A stretch of 64,000 nt of DNA. Source: Turritopsis dohrnii (lineage: Eukaryota > Cnidaria > Hydrozoa > Anthoathecata > Oceaniidae). The stretch lies in NCBI GenBank assembly GCA_027922465.2, contig BQMF02000001.1, positions 124,001 through 188,000 on the forward strand, read 5' to 3'. Both the position numbers and the translations under genes were made by a program. The notes beneath the pieces are model-generated. The model had not been told where the DNA came from, searched no databases, and worked only from the letters and a program-made list of their open reading frames with translations. Shown piece after piece: positions 43,523-55,402 of this stretch (positions are counted from its first letter, which is position 1; every line of letters starts with the position of its first letter).

Positions 43523-45120
43523 AGGGGAAGTTTGCCCTAATTTTTTTTCGCCTGAGATGGTTTATTCCATACCAAAGCTTCAAAATATAATAATCTTATT
43601 CGTTCATTTCTTTCAAAAAACGTTTTTTCGTCATGTTTTTCTATTGAAAAAAATAAGATTTTTAATCTGTTCAGCATGTGACGTCACTCCGTGCAGAAAG
43701 CATATGTGCAAAGAAAAAAGCTTTATCAAAAATAGTCTTTTTAGAAAGTTATTTTTAAATAGCGTATAGCTGGAACCTGAAACTAATAGCTCTTTCGATG
43801 AAAATGATGAATGCTTATACTTGATAACTGATAACTTAAACCTTTTGATTTTGAACCACAAAGAGATGATAGAAATCTTAAAAGTAGTAGCAAAGAAGAG
43901 GAAACGAAAACGATGAAGAGCAGCATGTGTTACCTATAAGAAGCGTAGGTTGGTGTCTTTCTGGAAAATTTTTCAAACCTATGAGTAACCTACAGGGACA
44001 GTTTGTGCTGCAGACACAACGAAATTCAGAAAAAGGGTCGTCAGAAGTAGGGTGGCTGGGTACCACCAACAAATTTGAAAAGCAACATATATTTTCAGAT
44101 GTACACAACCAAGTTTGTTATTTCAGTCTAGCATAAAAATATGTTACAAATTTAAATTTTCCTGTTTTATCTTGACCCATCACATTTTTCAACAACTTTA
44201 AAAAATGAAAGGCAAAGTAACATGCTTGTTTTAGCCTATCTATAAGGAACAAAGTTGAAAAATTTTCTGGGCTCCTTAGAACAAAAACTATGTTTTGTGT
44301 TATGTTTCTATTTGATAAAAATCTCCCTTCATCTAATCTATGAAGATTAAAATTCTGTTCATAACTTGAGATTTGCAGCGTATAGACAATACATAGACCT
44401 GGTGGATACACAATACACTTGGCAAAGGGATACATAAAGACATTCCATCGTGTGCTTTATGGGCGACAAGGACACCTTTCCCACAAAAAATGAGAGTTAC
44501 GTACCGTTCATGGAGAGAAAAATTGAAGATCAACAGCGTTTAATAGCGTCAGGTTCGTACCACTATGCCATTCCTGCTACAATGCTGTCGATTGGGGAAA
44601 AACATTATGTACAGAGAACGATACATCTCAATTTGATCAGTGTTGGATAAAGATGTAAAACCCTGAGTCTTTCGGCAGAGTTCTACTTCATTTTTATGTT
44701 GGGAAGCTATCTTTTACGAAGTTCTGGTTATTTTCTTTGACTTGTAATTTTGGTGAAATGTGAAAGAACAATTTGTGGACCGATTAGTACAAGCTGTCGC
44801 AGAGTCACTTGGCATTTTTCAAATTAAAAAATAAAAATAAAACGATGTATTACTAGTGAGTTTTTTTGATAGTGTGAAGGTTCAATAACAAACTTTCTTC
44901 ACGTAAAAGTTCTTTCTGCACGGTGTGACGTCATTTTATCATTCATAATGAACATCTGTTTCAACTGTGAAAAAACTCATTTTTCAGCATCTAAAAGTTT
45001 TAAAAACTTTTGAACGAAAAGAGCATTTTCAAAAATTCAAAAAGTGAGTTTCTAAGTTTTCAAAGCATTACAAGTTAAAACGAAAAAATAAGAAGTGAAA
45101 AATTAGACCGAACTTCCCTT
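43523..45120. mobile_element. DNA transposon with TTAA target duplication (Kolobok/piggyBac type)
   Basis: TTAA flanks both ends (43519-43522 and 45121-45124). The termini are inverted: AGGGGAAGTTTGCCCTAATT at the left, and the complement of AAGGGAAGTTCGGTCTAATT at the right. Subterminal inverted blocks around TGTGACGTCACTCCGTGCAG (43676-) and CTGCACGGTGTGACGTCA (44917-) support the same boundaries. TTAA duplications occur in the piggyBac and Kolobok superfamilies. Internal frames such as FKPMSNLQGQFVLQTQRN (about 43970-44110) and ...SYHYAIPATMLSIG (about 44450-44650) were not recognised. The copy appears non-autonomous or decayed. Confidence 0.7.
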
Positions 45121-45124
45121 TTAA

Positions 45125-45483
45125 TGATACATTTTTCTCATGGTTATCAATGTACACACAATAATTGATAAAATGTTTGCAACTTTGGGGAAATATATTA
45201 TAGTCGCATTTTTGCGAATCTTGTTGTTTTGACCTTCTAAATTCATACCATCACAAGTTGTTATCGTCTGATATTGACATTTTTTCACAACTACACAGTT
45301 GCAATTCACATTTTACAAAATACCATAGTTCTATGTTTACATTTCAATTAATTGACGATATTTTTGACCAGTACGGAGTATCAATTTTACTGAGATAGCT
45401 GAAGTTTAGCATCATTGTGTTACGGTGAATAGACAAGACATAAACAGTACACCATCTATGATCATTACAAATTTTCAACCAAC
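45125..45483. other. No gene seen
   Basis: Short AT-rich spacer between two transposon relics. Confidence 0.35.
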
Positions 45484-46120
45484 ATGCTGTGTTCGTTTCC
45501 AAGTGTTGATAAAGTTATTGACTTATATTTGGATGAACTTGTTAAAAGTAAATGTTACCATCAGGAAACAATGAAAGCAATAGATGTGGGACCTATGATT
45601 TCAACGGACGACACTTTCAAAGCAGGTAATTTGAATATAATTTGTAATTTGTAATTTGAATTGGATTCCAGTACAATAGTTTATTCATTGTTTTTAGAAT
45701 GAAAATCATCAAATAGTTGACTGGTGCTTTTGTAAAAGCACATCTTACAATGAACTAAAAACTGTTGAGGAATCTTTACTAGAATCAGCCAAAGAATCCC
45801 AAGTTTCTATGGTGATGGTGGGTAATTGTTGTGTAGAAAGAACCTTTTACCAATGTTATTTCCCTGGTTGCCAAGTGGAACTGGATTTATTTCATGCTTT
45901 TCAACATTTGACTAAAGAAATTTCAGATAAATACTCTGCAAAATCCTGGAAGTTGGCAATAGAAATCAGTTTGCTATTTCCGTGATAGTCGAGACCTTGG
46001 AAAAATGAGAACGTTAGCAACACCAGATACTGATGAGTTGATTAAGAACTAAGAATTTTTAAAGTATAAATTCAATATTAATCAATCAACTTCCTAAATC
46101 AGAAAGATTTTTGCATGAAG
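45484..46120 (+). pseudogene. Decayed DDE-type transposase fragment
   Basis: Broken frames read KAIDVGPMISTDDTFKAG, VDWCFCKSTSYNELKTVEES, MVMVGNCCVERTF and VELDLFHAFQHLTKEIS, followed by LGKMRTLATPDTDELI after a frameshift. I recognise the order (SLDHTFK, ...DNCC.WR, .LD.FHA.QR) from a family of catalytic-domain proteins encoded by invertebrate DNA transposons, although I cannot name the superfamily with confidence. Confidence 0.5.
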
Positions 46121-46199
46121 TTATTCACCTAGTACCAATGGTGGCTTTTGTTTACCTTGTGTTCCCTTTGCTGATTAATTTCCTAACATGATACTTAAA

Positions 46200-48455
46200 A
46201 TAAGAATCTACATTTCCAAGCTGTCAAGGCCAGCCCAAGTGCCCGTACTTTGTTTAAAAAACATGAAAAAGCACCAATAGGTGGAAAAAAATCATTCCAT
46301 CAATACACCTTTCTTTTATTTACCACACTTCTTAGTCAAGAAGCAGGAAAAAATTAAATCTGTCCAAGAATTAGTAAATAACCAATTAGCTGTTGAACAG
46401 TCGGAAAATAGAAAACTGCTTATACCCATAATAGATACTATACTTTTATGTGGACGTCTTGGTTTACCACTTAGAGGACGAAGAGATTCAATCAAAGACC
46501 AGCCGTTGTTTGGCCAATACTCTTTATCTGGTGTAGGGGATTTTATTGAGCTCATTAACAAAAAGCTTGGGCTAATCCCCAATTCAAATTAGCTCTACAA
46601 AACCTGTCAAAAAACGCACGTTACCTATCTAAAAATGCACAGTATGACATCATAAATTGTATTGGTCAGGTGATAACTGAAAAAATTGTTAACGACATCA
46701 AGGAAAGTAAGTTTTATTCCATAATTGGTGACAAGTGTATGGACAGTACTGGTAAGGAACAGTTTTCCCTTTGCATTCGGTTTATTGATAAGGATAACAA
46801 CATTCGTAAGGAGTTATTAAGGTTTCTTCCTTGTGAGCATCTGTCTGATGAAGGTTTATCAAAAATCGTTTTGAAGTGTTTAAGTGATCTGCCAAGGGTA
46901 TGATGGTGCAAGATCTGTTGCTGGATGTAAAAAAGGCTTAGCAGCTTTAATATCCAAAATTAATTCCAAGGCAATTTATGTTCATTGTTTCTGCCTAAGA
47001 TTAGATTTAAGTATATGCAGTGCATGTTACATACAGGAAGTAAAAAATGTCATGGAACAAATTAAAGACATTTTCTAATTTTTCAATATGTCTGACACAA
47101 GACAGGGAATATTAAAACAAACCATAGACAAGTATTCTCCCACATCATCAAAAACTAACTTGTATGATGTTTATCGTACTAGATGGGTTGAAGGAATAAA
47201 AGGTCTGGGGTTTTCAATGAATTTTATTTTATTGTATAATGCTCTTTTATGCATTTTAATGTAGACCATTTGTAATACAGAACTTCTTCAAAAGCAACTG
47301 TCCACCTTATGATAACATCGTTTCATTTTAGCAGTAGTGGCTTAGTGGTAAAAGCATTGAGCTTAGGAACCCAATATTGAGGGTTCAAACCCCGCTGAGG
47401 TCGGGTATTGAAAAAGTCACGACTCCTGGAGGTACTGCAACTAGCTCGATTTCCTGATGTATTTCCAGGAAAATGAAGGCTAGTCGGGGAGATTAACGCT
47501 GTGATGACCATCCGGACTATGTAGCCCCACTCCTTGTAGTGGCTTCGGCCTTGAGTGGGGTGAGTGATTTAAAAAAAAACAAAAAAAAAACAAAAAAACA
47601 AAAAAAACAAAACACTTTTATCATTGTAAAAAATGTGTTTCTCCTAACATCTGGTGTTACTACACTTCTGCAATCAAGAACAATGATATCATAGATGGTA
47701 TCCATCTAATAGAAAGTTTGAAGTCAAATGTTATTTTAAAAAGAAATTTGTGATACTCAATAAGAATGGTATAATGAAGCTCTAACTTTAAGTAGGCGTT
47801 TAAATGTTGCAGAAACCTGCCCAAGAACATCTTCCAGGCAATTTATAGAAGCAATGCCCCAGCTAATAACCCATCAGATTATTTTGTGTGGTCAATTACA
47901 ATCCCAATGTTAGATCATCTTGTTAGTGAATTGGAATCGAGATTCAATTCTAGTAGTATGTTATGCTACAATGGTTTAGTGGCAATTCCTTCTAAGATGG
48001 TCTCTTTGAAAAGTGCAGGGAAAGTTAGTTGGGAGGAGAAGGTTTAAGGAATTTGCCTTGTTTTATTCTGATGATCTTCCTTCAATAAATGTAACCTCTC
48101 TTGATCTTCACCTAGATACTTGGGAAACATTTTGGGACTCTTATGAAGGTACTTTCCGTAATTATGTTTCAGATACTCTGAAACTTATAAAATATAATGG
48201 GTTTGATGATATCAAAATGGCTCTGAGAATCCTTGGGACTTTGCCTGTAACATCTTGAGAATGCGAAAGGAGTTTCTCAACCAAGAAATTATTGAAGACA
48301 TCTTTACGTAATACTATGTCAGCTGAAAGGTTAAATGGCATGTCTTTGATGTATGTTCACAAAGAATTTGTGCCAGAGATATCTGACATCATTGACAAGT
48401 TTTCTGTCAAAAGAAGAAGGTTAGACTTCTCCAAAATGATAAATGCCTAACGCCA
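46200..48455 (+). pseudogene. Decayed hAT transposase (ZMYM1-like), interrupted by a SINE
   Basis: Fragments in order: NRKLLIPIIDTILLCGRLGL (46416-), LSKNARYLSKNAQYDI, FYSIIGDKCMDSTGKEQFSL, YDGARSVAG, AIYVHCFCLRLDLSI, then the SINE at 47331-47612. After it come DHLVSELESRFNS and the C-terminal dimerisation domain, from FALFYSDDLPSINV through ILGTLPVTS to ERSFSTKKLLKTSLRNTMSA and LMYVHKEF. TGA (48256-48258) replaces the cysteine codon expected between VTS and ECERSFS. There are multiple frameshifts and the N-terminal zinc finger is very eroded. This is a hAT relic related to zinc-finger MYM-type protein 1 sequences. Confidence 0.82.
47331..47612 (+). mobile_element. tRNA-derived SINE
   Basis: The 5' head is tRNA-like: A box TGGCTTAGTGG (47338-47348) and B box GGTTCAAACCC (47382-47392), at the spacing of a real tRNA (positions 8 and 53). 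The anticodon arm pairs poorly, so it is not a functional tRNA. The body includes a CCCCACTC/GAGTGGGG hairpin (about 47525-47561). The tail is a run of A-rich units (AAAAAC) from 47571. The element sits inside the decayed hAT gene in the same orientation, so it inserted after that copy. Confidence 0.82.
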
Positions 48456-48597
48456 CCAACCCAACAAGAGTTATAAGATTTTTAGGCAAGACGCTTTGCC
48501 AAGAAGAACTTCGTAAGTGGAAACAGCTTTTTTCAGGAAATTTGATTATTGTTCGGGAAACACGAATGAAGCAAAATTTCTTGACTAAGTCTGTTAA

Positions 48598-49100
48598 GTT
48601 TACTTAACGCTAGTTCACCAGGGGCTCAGCAATGTCTATATTTGTTGATCGCTTACAGTTAGCAGGCGCGCGGCAATCCCGTTATGGACTTTGCTTGACG
48701 TTATCCATTTTGTCACGGGCAGTTTCGGACGCCGGCAGTTTTTATTGCTATTCCTTCGCCGTGCAGTCACATTTTTGTGAAGGTTTTTAATTTGAGATCG
48801 TATTACTCTTTTATCCGCTGATATCTGTCGTTTTTCGTGAAAAAAATTGCAAATTAATATTGGTGCGCAAGTTAGAGAGTGTGTGGAATTACTTTAGCCG
48901 TAGTAGTTTGTTGTTCATTGGCTAATTACTTAAATTTGGACGTCACCATGTGGAAGTCACATATCGTCGCCATTTTGGTTTTTTGTACTTGGACTTTCGC
49001 TGTCAAAACGCGACCCCACCGTCGCACTAGGACTTCTGGAACTACAGACGATGCAGCACAACGTTCTTTACAGGACTGGTTGCAATTATAACGAAGCTCA
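48598..49100 (+). pseudogene. Transposon protein relic (copy B, related to 24585-25450)
   Basis: The segment starts TTAACGCTAGTTCACCAGGG, close to TTAATGCTAGTTAACAGGGG at 24588. It keeps the order GCGCGCGGCAATC, TTATCCGCTGATATC, and a frame ending TSGTTDDAAQRSLQDWLQL (stop at 49089-49091). It is GC-richer than its flanks. The downstream protein is missing. Confidence 0.5.
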
Positions 49101-49822
49101 CGCCCCTGACCGGTTAAGGTGTCTCAAAAGTCCAGAAACAAAAGAAAGTAACAAAATAAACGAAACAGAAACACCAAAGATCTCAAAAAAGAAAATAAAC
49201 AAAAAGAAAGAAAAATGAAAAAAACGAACAAAAAGACCTTTGTTTTGTAAGAGTGAATGATCACAATATCACAGCACTGAAAGCACTGTTTGAATTGAAA
49301 GATTAAAGATGAGAAATAACACTGTCCGATTAGAATGAAAATAAACTCTTGCATCAAATGGTTAGCAACTTGTTTTCTCTCGACAATTTGAGAAACATCG
49401 AATGAAAATACCCAGGTAAATACCCCAAATTTCTTGCATGAAATTACCTTTTCTTTGTTACTCTTTTATGTTTTTTGTTTATTAAAACTTGACTATTTAT
49501 TTAAATGGATAGCCTGAACCATATCATTAGTGACCACACACCAAGGTTTGATATTTTCAAAACACTGTGTAATAATATAAGCAAAATCACCATTTAATTA
49601 TTCCAAGAAGAAAGAAAAAGTTGACTTGCTTCAAGGATAAAAATGCTAAAAGAATGAAAAACATCAAACTAATAAATATAAATTTGACTGTGATAAAAAT
49701 TAGATGATTCTGAAACATTGGTACCAAAGAAAAATGCCAAGTTATTAACTAAAAATATGACAAAAAAATTTATCTATGATAAAACTTATCTGTGATCCAC
49801 GAAAACGATCATTAATATTTCA
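49101..49822. other. 3' flank of the D-serine dehydratase gene; nothing else seen
   Basis: AT-rich with no supportable frames. The 3' UTR of the minus-strand gene should lie here. Confidence 0.4.
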
Positions 49823-52800
49823 TTACCAGCCTCGAACTGGAGCCCATTCATCAACAATAACATTGTTTTCATGAACATAATAGACCTACAAAAGAAAAAG
49901 GTACTAATTACCAAACAAAATGACATACCATGTCTTCAAATTCATAATATTGCTTATCTCAAGATTCGGTTGTTTTTCCCATTCACTATGATTCAAAATT
50001 TTACTTTAACGATTAGCCTTACAAAATCTATATTTAAGTTCCCTATGCAGTTTTTCCTTAATCTGTTGTATTTTCTATATAAGTTCCTGTTCAAAAACAT
50101 ACTGAAACCTTTACTGTCCTCATTTTTAATGATCAAATGTAAGTTTATAAATGGAACAAAAAGTATTCAATAAAATTCATACTGTCGAATAGTTTTATGA
50201 ATAGTTTTTTTATGTATAAAAGGAAAGGAAGAACAAGAATGCACCCAATTGGAATTGAAAAGTTTTCAAGTGTCTTCCTTTAACACAAATATTTAGCAAT
50301 TAACATTTTAGTTTATTGACAAAAAAAAAATAAATTCTGTTATTGTTATCAGTCATTAACAAAATCTTTTTAAGTATAACGTTATGCCAAATTAGTTGAA
50401 AATAATGAACTGTTATAAACGTTGTAAAAAAGCAGAGGACAAAGAGATTTCACTTCTTTGTCTAGTTTGTTTGTTCTTTCTATATCAGGTTCCAACTGTT
50501 CCATGTGATGGATTATGTGATCAGTATTATAGTAGGATTGAAACTCAATGCTCTATAAGAGTTCATTATCTTATTGTTTCTCTTGGCATATTATATCCCA
50601 TTACGGTTACTTCAAAAACTATTTTTGTAAACAAAGCAATCCAAACTCACCGGATGCAAAGCAGCAGTTGCACAGCTATGATAAGGGAGCAAAAACAAAA
50701 TGCTTCCAACAGGAAAATTTTGAAAATCTAAACTTTTGCCTTTTTCTCGTGGTTGTACTATTCCAATTTCCTGTGTCATTCTTATCAATGATAAATGTGG
50801 ATGACCCTAATAATAGTAAAGCATTAAAAGAATATATAACAGGCTGAATTTCACGTTTTGATTTACAGAATAGATTCTATCAATTAGATCTCAATATAAA
50901 ATAAAGGAATTCAAGAAAATATCTTTGTAAGTCTATATGATAAACAAAAGATCATTTTTTTCTAACAAAACTCACATCAATGGAAAATAATTTATGAGGT
51001 CATAATAACTTTTGCAGTTGATAGGTCCTTATATTTTTAGCAGCCAATAGAAGAATAATAAATTTCAGAATCAGTAAACATACTAAATACTATTAACATT
51101 TGTCAAAAACTATTAACGCTCAAGTTAATTTCATTGAGTAATCATTTATTGTGTTACACTTTTTTAATAAAAAAGGAGTAAAGTATTATGCTTGATAATG
51201 TTGTATTCCAATTACGGATTTCCACAACTTTCAGACAATCCTCTTCAACCTAATGATGAAAAACTGAAAAAAAACCAGGAAGAAAAAGAGAACTTTTGCA
51301 TTTCGTCAAGCCAACGTCAAAATGTTTTCATTTCTCTCCCTACATTCATCCTGTGTTCCAATCTTGATCTGAAAATATTATCGAAATAAAGTTACAGAAG
51401 TCAATAATCATTCACATTACTTCTTCATGAAAACAAAGATAAACGTTTTCCACAAGGAATCATGGAACAACTTAAAATAGAATTAAAGCGGACAGTTTCT
51501 ATTCGTAGAAACTTTTGAAATAACTGACTGTATGTTTCATCTTTAACTGGATGAGAAACAGTTAAGCAGAAAAAGTCTTCGAACATCAGGGAAGTATACG
51601 ATGGACAAAAGGACAGTTGATATGCGTGTGCAACAAAAGATCAAATTTCCATTAGATGTATCATTCTTCATGCACTCTTTGAATAAGTCGAATTTAAAAA
51701 ATATGCAAGATGTAGCTATAAATGGCAAAAAAAAGCCTCAGCCGACCATTGAAAAGTAATTTGTAAACTGGTGAACACTTGATAAGATTAAAACTCATAT
51801 ATTATCATGGGTCGCGGCGACAGGGGGGCCGGGGGGGCCCGGGCCCACCCACTTTTTTGATAAGATTTGAATTTTTTATTTTTACCTGTATTTCTGTGCT
51901 ACAAAAATTCTGAAGATAAGTGCCGTGTCCGAACCTGCGGTTCCTCGAAAACGAAAACGACCAAATTATTCAATTCTGCAGTTTGTTGAAGGAAATCCAA
52001 AACCAACCAGGAGAAGCTTATCACCCTGAAACAGCGTGTGACTTTTACGAAGCTACGATGCGATCGGAGCAGAACTTCAACTACTTCATACAGTTTTTAA
52101 TGACGGTCAGCCAATTGTTTTCGTCGATGTTATCGAAAAGTTTAAGTCACTGTCTCGAGAAAAAGGACTGTTAATGTCAAACATTTGCAGCCTTCTCAGA
52201 ATCTTGCTAACAAGTGGAGTAACGTGTGCAACTCCAGAATAATCTTTTACAATGTTACGTAGAATAAAAAATTGTATTGCTATAAAACAGTTTTAGATAA
52301 TTTAAAATTATCAGAAATTGCAAACGAGTTCGTTTTGGAACAATCAAGTCAAAAAAATACATTCGAGACCTTCAGTGAAAAAAGACCTTTGGACTGGACT
52401 TGCGTCAGACTTAACTAACCAGAAACGTCGTAACTAAAGCGAATATTTTACAACTGCTCCTAATTGTCACAATTCAAAGTTGAAGTGTCGTGAGAAAATG
52501 CCAAAATACCATATTTTCAGGGGAATTGTAATTTCAATGACTTTATTTGGCATTGGAATATCTTTTTTGGAGCACATTGAGAATGCACAACATTTTCTGT
52601 TGAGAGAAAAGAAGCTCTGGGGACGAGACTACTTAATGCTTGCATATACTGACGCAGAAACTTACCCTGTAGACGCGAAAAAGGCGTATTTAAGACGCAA
52701 CGTCTTTAGACCCCCTGTGTCTGAGAGGAATATTCTTATGTTTTATGGATTATTTTATGAATGTAAACACTGTAGAAAGCAGTTTTTCTACCTTAGATAT

Positions 52801-55402
52801 ATGCTTTTTCTATTCAAAATTTGAAGCTAAAATAGTCGTATTAGGGCTCTCAGAGCATCTGTGGATTAAAAAATTTTCTTCGTCACCCAACCATGGTGGG
52901 CAACAGGGAAGGAGTTTTTCCTTTATTGATGGGCCCACCCACTTCAAAATTCTCGCTGTGACCCATGATTATGAATAATGATTACAAGAAATAATAATAG
53001 TTGTTTGATAAGGAATATACTGAATTAAAATTTTTTACTGGGCTTTAGAAAAATTGAGTTTTAATACTTTCTTATAAGAAATGTGTAACAGGTATGATAC
53101 AACATAATTCATTAGCTATTTCTAACACTAAACATGTTACAGATTGTGCTATACGTCTTTACGGACTACGCTAGCGCAAGAAAAATTGTGGTGGCTTGTC
53201 TTCCGTGCAGTGTAATTTTACTCTGAATTATTACAGAAATTACGCTTAGTCAGCAGAATTTACTACAACAATTTTCTGACAAATGGTCCCTTTTCACTTT
53301 CCATGTCACATTTGTATGGCTACTTAAACTTGGTGTAATTTGTGTTGCCAGTTAATAGAAGAATGTTAAAAATAACGTTCCTGCTATGCCATATTCCTAT
53401 AATTACGTGAAGCTAATCTTATTTTTCACTTGAATGCTTTCTACTGAACAATGGAAACATTAACATACAAACCTTGATATATGCATGACTATGATCCATC
53501 TGTTCAAAACCTTGTTTTGATAAAGCTGAAAAGCCACAATCGATCAGAAACTGATTTCGTTCAGGATGATGCTCAATCACACGAGTAGTTACAGAAACTG
53601 CAATCTGTGATTTGGTGCAAGAGCCAAGCTACAAAATGTGTATAATGGTTCATCAATAGTTACAATTCACAGCTATATGGATTGCTGAAATCTTTTTGAC
53701 TTATTTGAGTCAAAACAAATTAAAGATTTAAAGCAGAAAATGAAATTTCTAGACATACCAAAAACTGCTGGATATCGTAGAATACATAATTACCAGGATG
53801 AATCTCGGTTAGGTTACTCAATTTCTCTGATTGATGACTGCACGTTGGAGTGGAGCCAATACCCAAATCAACTATGTGAATACCTTCTTTTTCCAATTTC
53901 TCCTTAACAAACAACAGTGCATCTATTGTACCATCTCTAACCTGTGAAGCAGAGGATTAAAACTAGAAAATGCTTTGATACTGTTAATAGTCTACTACAA
54001 TTGGGCAATTTGTTTTTTGAAGGTAGCAAGCTGTCAAGTTTGCCAACAGACGATACTTAATGAGAATGTTTTTGATAATGCTTTAAATTCTACCATTAAA
54101 CCAACCTCCTGTACTTGTCTTGCAGTATCTGCATTATAAGAGTTGCCACAATGCACATAAAGACCTTGCAGGTTAATGGTTTCTTTATGCTTCATTATAA
54201 TGTTTGCAACCTCTACATATTCATTTTCATTCCAACAAAATCCTTCTCGTTCATATCCACAACTGATCATGATAAAAACGGACCTGGATAAAAAAAGATT
54301 TCTCACATTCTGCATTTTGGATAACAATAACAAGAAATTAATTACAATGCCATCAGAAAATATATGAACGATTATTTTGAACAAAAGAAACACAGGTATA
54401 AAAAAACAATTTAAGTATTGATATCTTTCACGAAAAAAATCATCTTTTTAAAAGTTATGAATGATGCAGGAAGACATTTTTTAGAAACCTCAAATCAATC
54501 CAGTTTTATTTCATCTTTTCAAAGTAAAAAAACTTTGGCCAGCCATCTATCCAAATTTTAGTTTGTAGAAATAAAAATAATTAAATGGAAATAAAATATG
54601 ACGTTCCAGGAGATTTTAATAAAAAAAACAAAAAACATCAATACAGTGACGTTAAAAAGAAAAAGTTCTTGTTTTCTGATAATTTTACATTACATTATAT
54701 TGAAATCGTTATTGTGAAACTAAATGGTACAGTTTCTGATAAAAATTCCATGAAGGGTGAGATGTACCATTTCTTTCCAGTAGGAGGGCTTCTTCCACAC
54801 AGTGTTTCAATTGACTCTTTGTTGGTTATCATTACATGGTATTTTTTCAGTCTTTTTGTTAAATGAAAGTTGCGGTCCATATGCACTGGCATTAATGGAT
54901 AGCCAAGGAGAATATCTTCAAATCCAGCATCAGCATAAAATTCACTTTCTTTAAGTGTTGATGTCACAATGCATCTAAAAAAGTTAATCTAGAAATCAAA
55001 AACAAAATGAAATGTATTTAGGCCTATGCTCATAAAAGGGCCAAATTGAGAAGCCCTGGTCATAATCTCTACTTTTTTTAAGGGAGGTGCTGATCCAAAG
55101 AGAAAGTATGAAAGTATGAAAACTAAAAAAAACCCTTATAACAGTTTACTTTCAACATTTATTTAATTATTGATTTAAAGGTTACCTTAAACTGTTTTAA
55201 CTCACCTTCTTTTACAGTTAGTTTGAATAAGAGCACCTTCAATTGTTTTGTGAGTTTTTGTTTGACCTCTCAGCTGGATTCCCATCTTTTCAGTTCTGTC
55301 CAACATTGTTAAGCAATTATTCTTGAAAATTTGAATATCAACAAGAAACGCTGGGGTTTGGATGTCATGAACATTCTTGCCAATATGATTTAATGTTTCC
55401 AT
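49823..55402 (-). CDS. D-serine dehydratase (7 coding exons, 379 aa)
   Basis: Exons on the minus strand: 55402-55206, 54974-54768, 54283-54106, 53941-53759, 53628-53473, 50806-50651, 49885-49823. All introns are GT-AG with consistent phases, for 1140 nt including TAA. The length equals that of chicken D-serine dehydratase (376 aa). The fold-type III PLP-binding lysine is in GQTKTHKT (Lys49), and the zinc ligands are in PYHSCATA (His350 and Cys352). Other family blocks are YVHCGNSY, GIGSTPTCSH, ELHPGNYVFYD-like EIHPGNYVFYD, GHPHLSL and the C terminus DEWAPVRGW. The enzyme converts D-serine to pyruvate and ammonia. The start at METLNHIGKN is chosen because DIQTPAFLVD, the usual N-terminal motif, follows at once. 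A TTTCTAG just upstream may be the acceptor of a 5' UTR intron. Intron 5 (50807-53472) is long and filled by two repeats. All key residues are present, so the gene looks functional. Confidence 0.93.
51206..51565 (+). repeat. Dispersed repeat related to 57945-58395
   Basis: The order CTTTCAGACAATC, GATGAAAAACTG, GAGAACTTTTGCA, CGTCAAGCC.ACGT and GCGGACAGTTT is shared with the copy inside the element at 57180-59015. It also contains a short frame (LSDNPLQPNDEKL) that resembles LSDNLPRKPYDEKL in the other copy. It lies in intron 5 of the D-serine dehydratase gene. Confidence 0.65.
51806..52967 (+). mobile_element. hAT-type element inside an intron of the D-serine dehydratase gene
   Basis: The ends are inverted: CATGGGTCGCGGCGA at 51806 against the complement of CATGGGTCACAGCGA at 52953-52967. 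A G/C-run (GGGCCCACCCAC) lies near both ends, and ATTAT flanks each side (51801-51805, 52968-52972). Inside are frameshifted pieces of a ZMYM1-like hAT transposase: VPRKRKRPNYSILQFVEGNP, the QPIVFVDVIEKFKSLSRE block, CSLLRILLTSGVTCATPE and LKLSEIANEFVLEQSS. hAT elements normally duplicate 8 bp, so either the flank has decayed or the ends are a few bases off. It lies antisense to the host gene. Confidence 0.72.

Noticed and set aside
47331..47402. Functional tRNA gene at the SINE head
   Set aside because: The A and B boxes are good, but the anticodon arm does not pair well and a SINE body with an A-rich tail follows.
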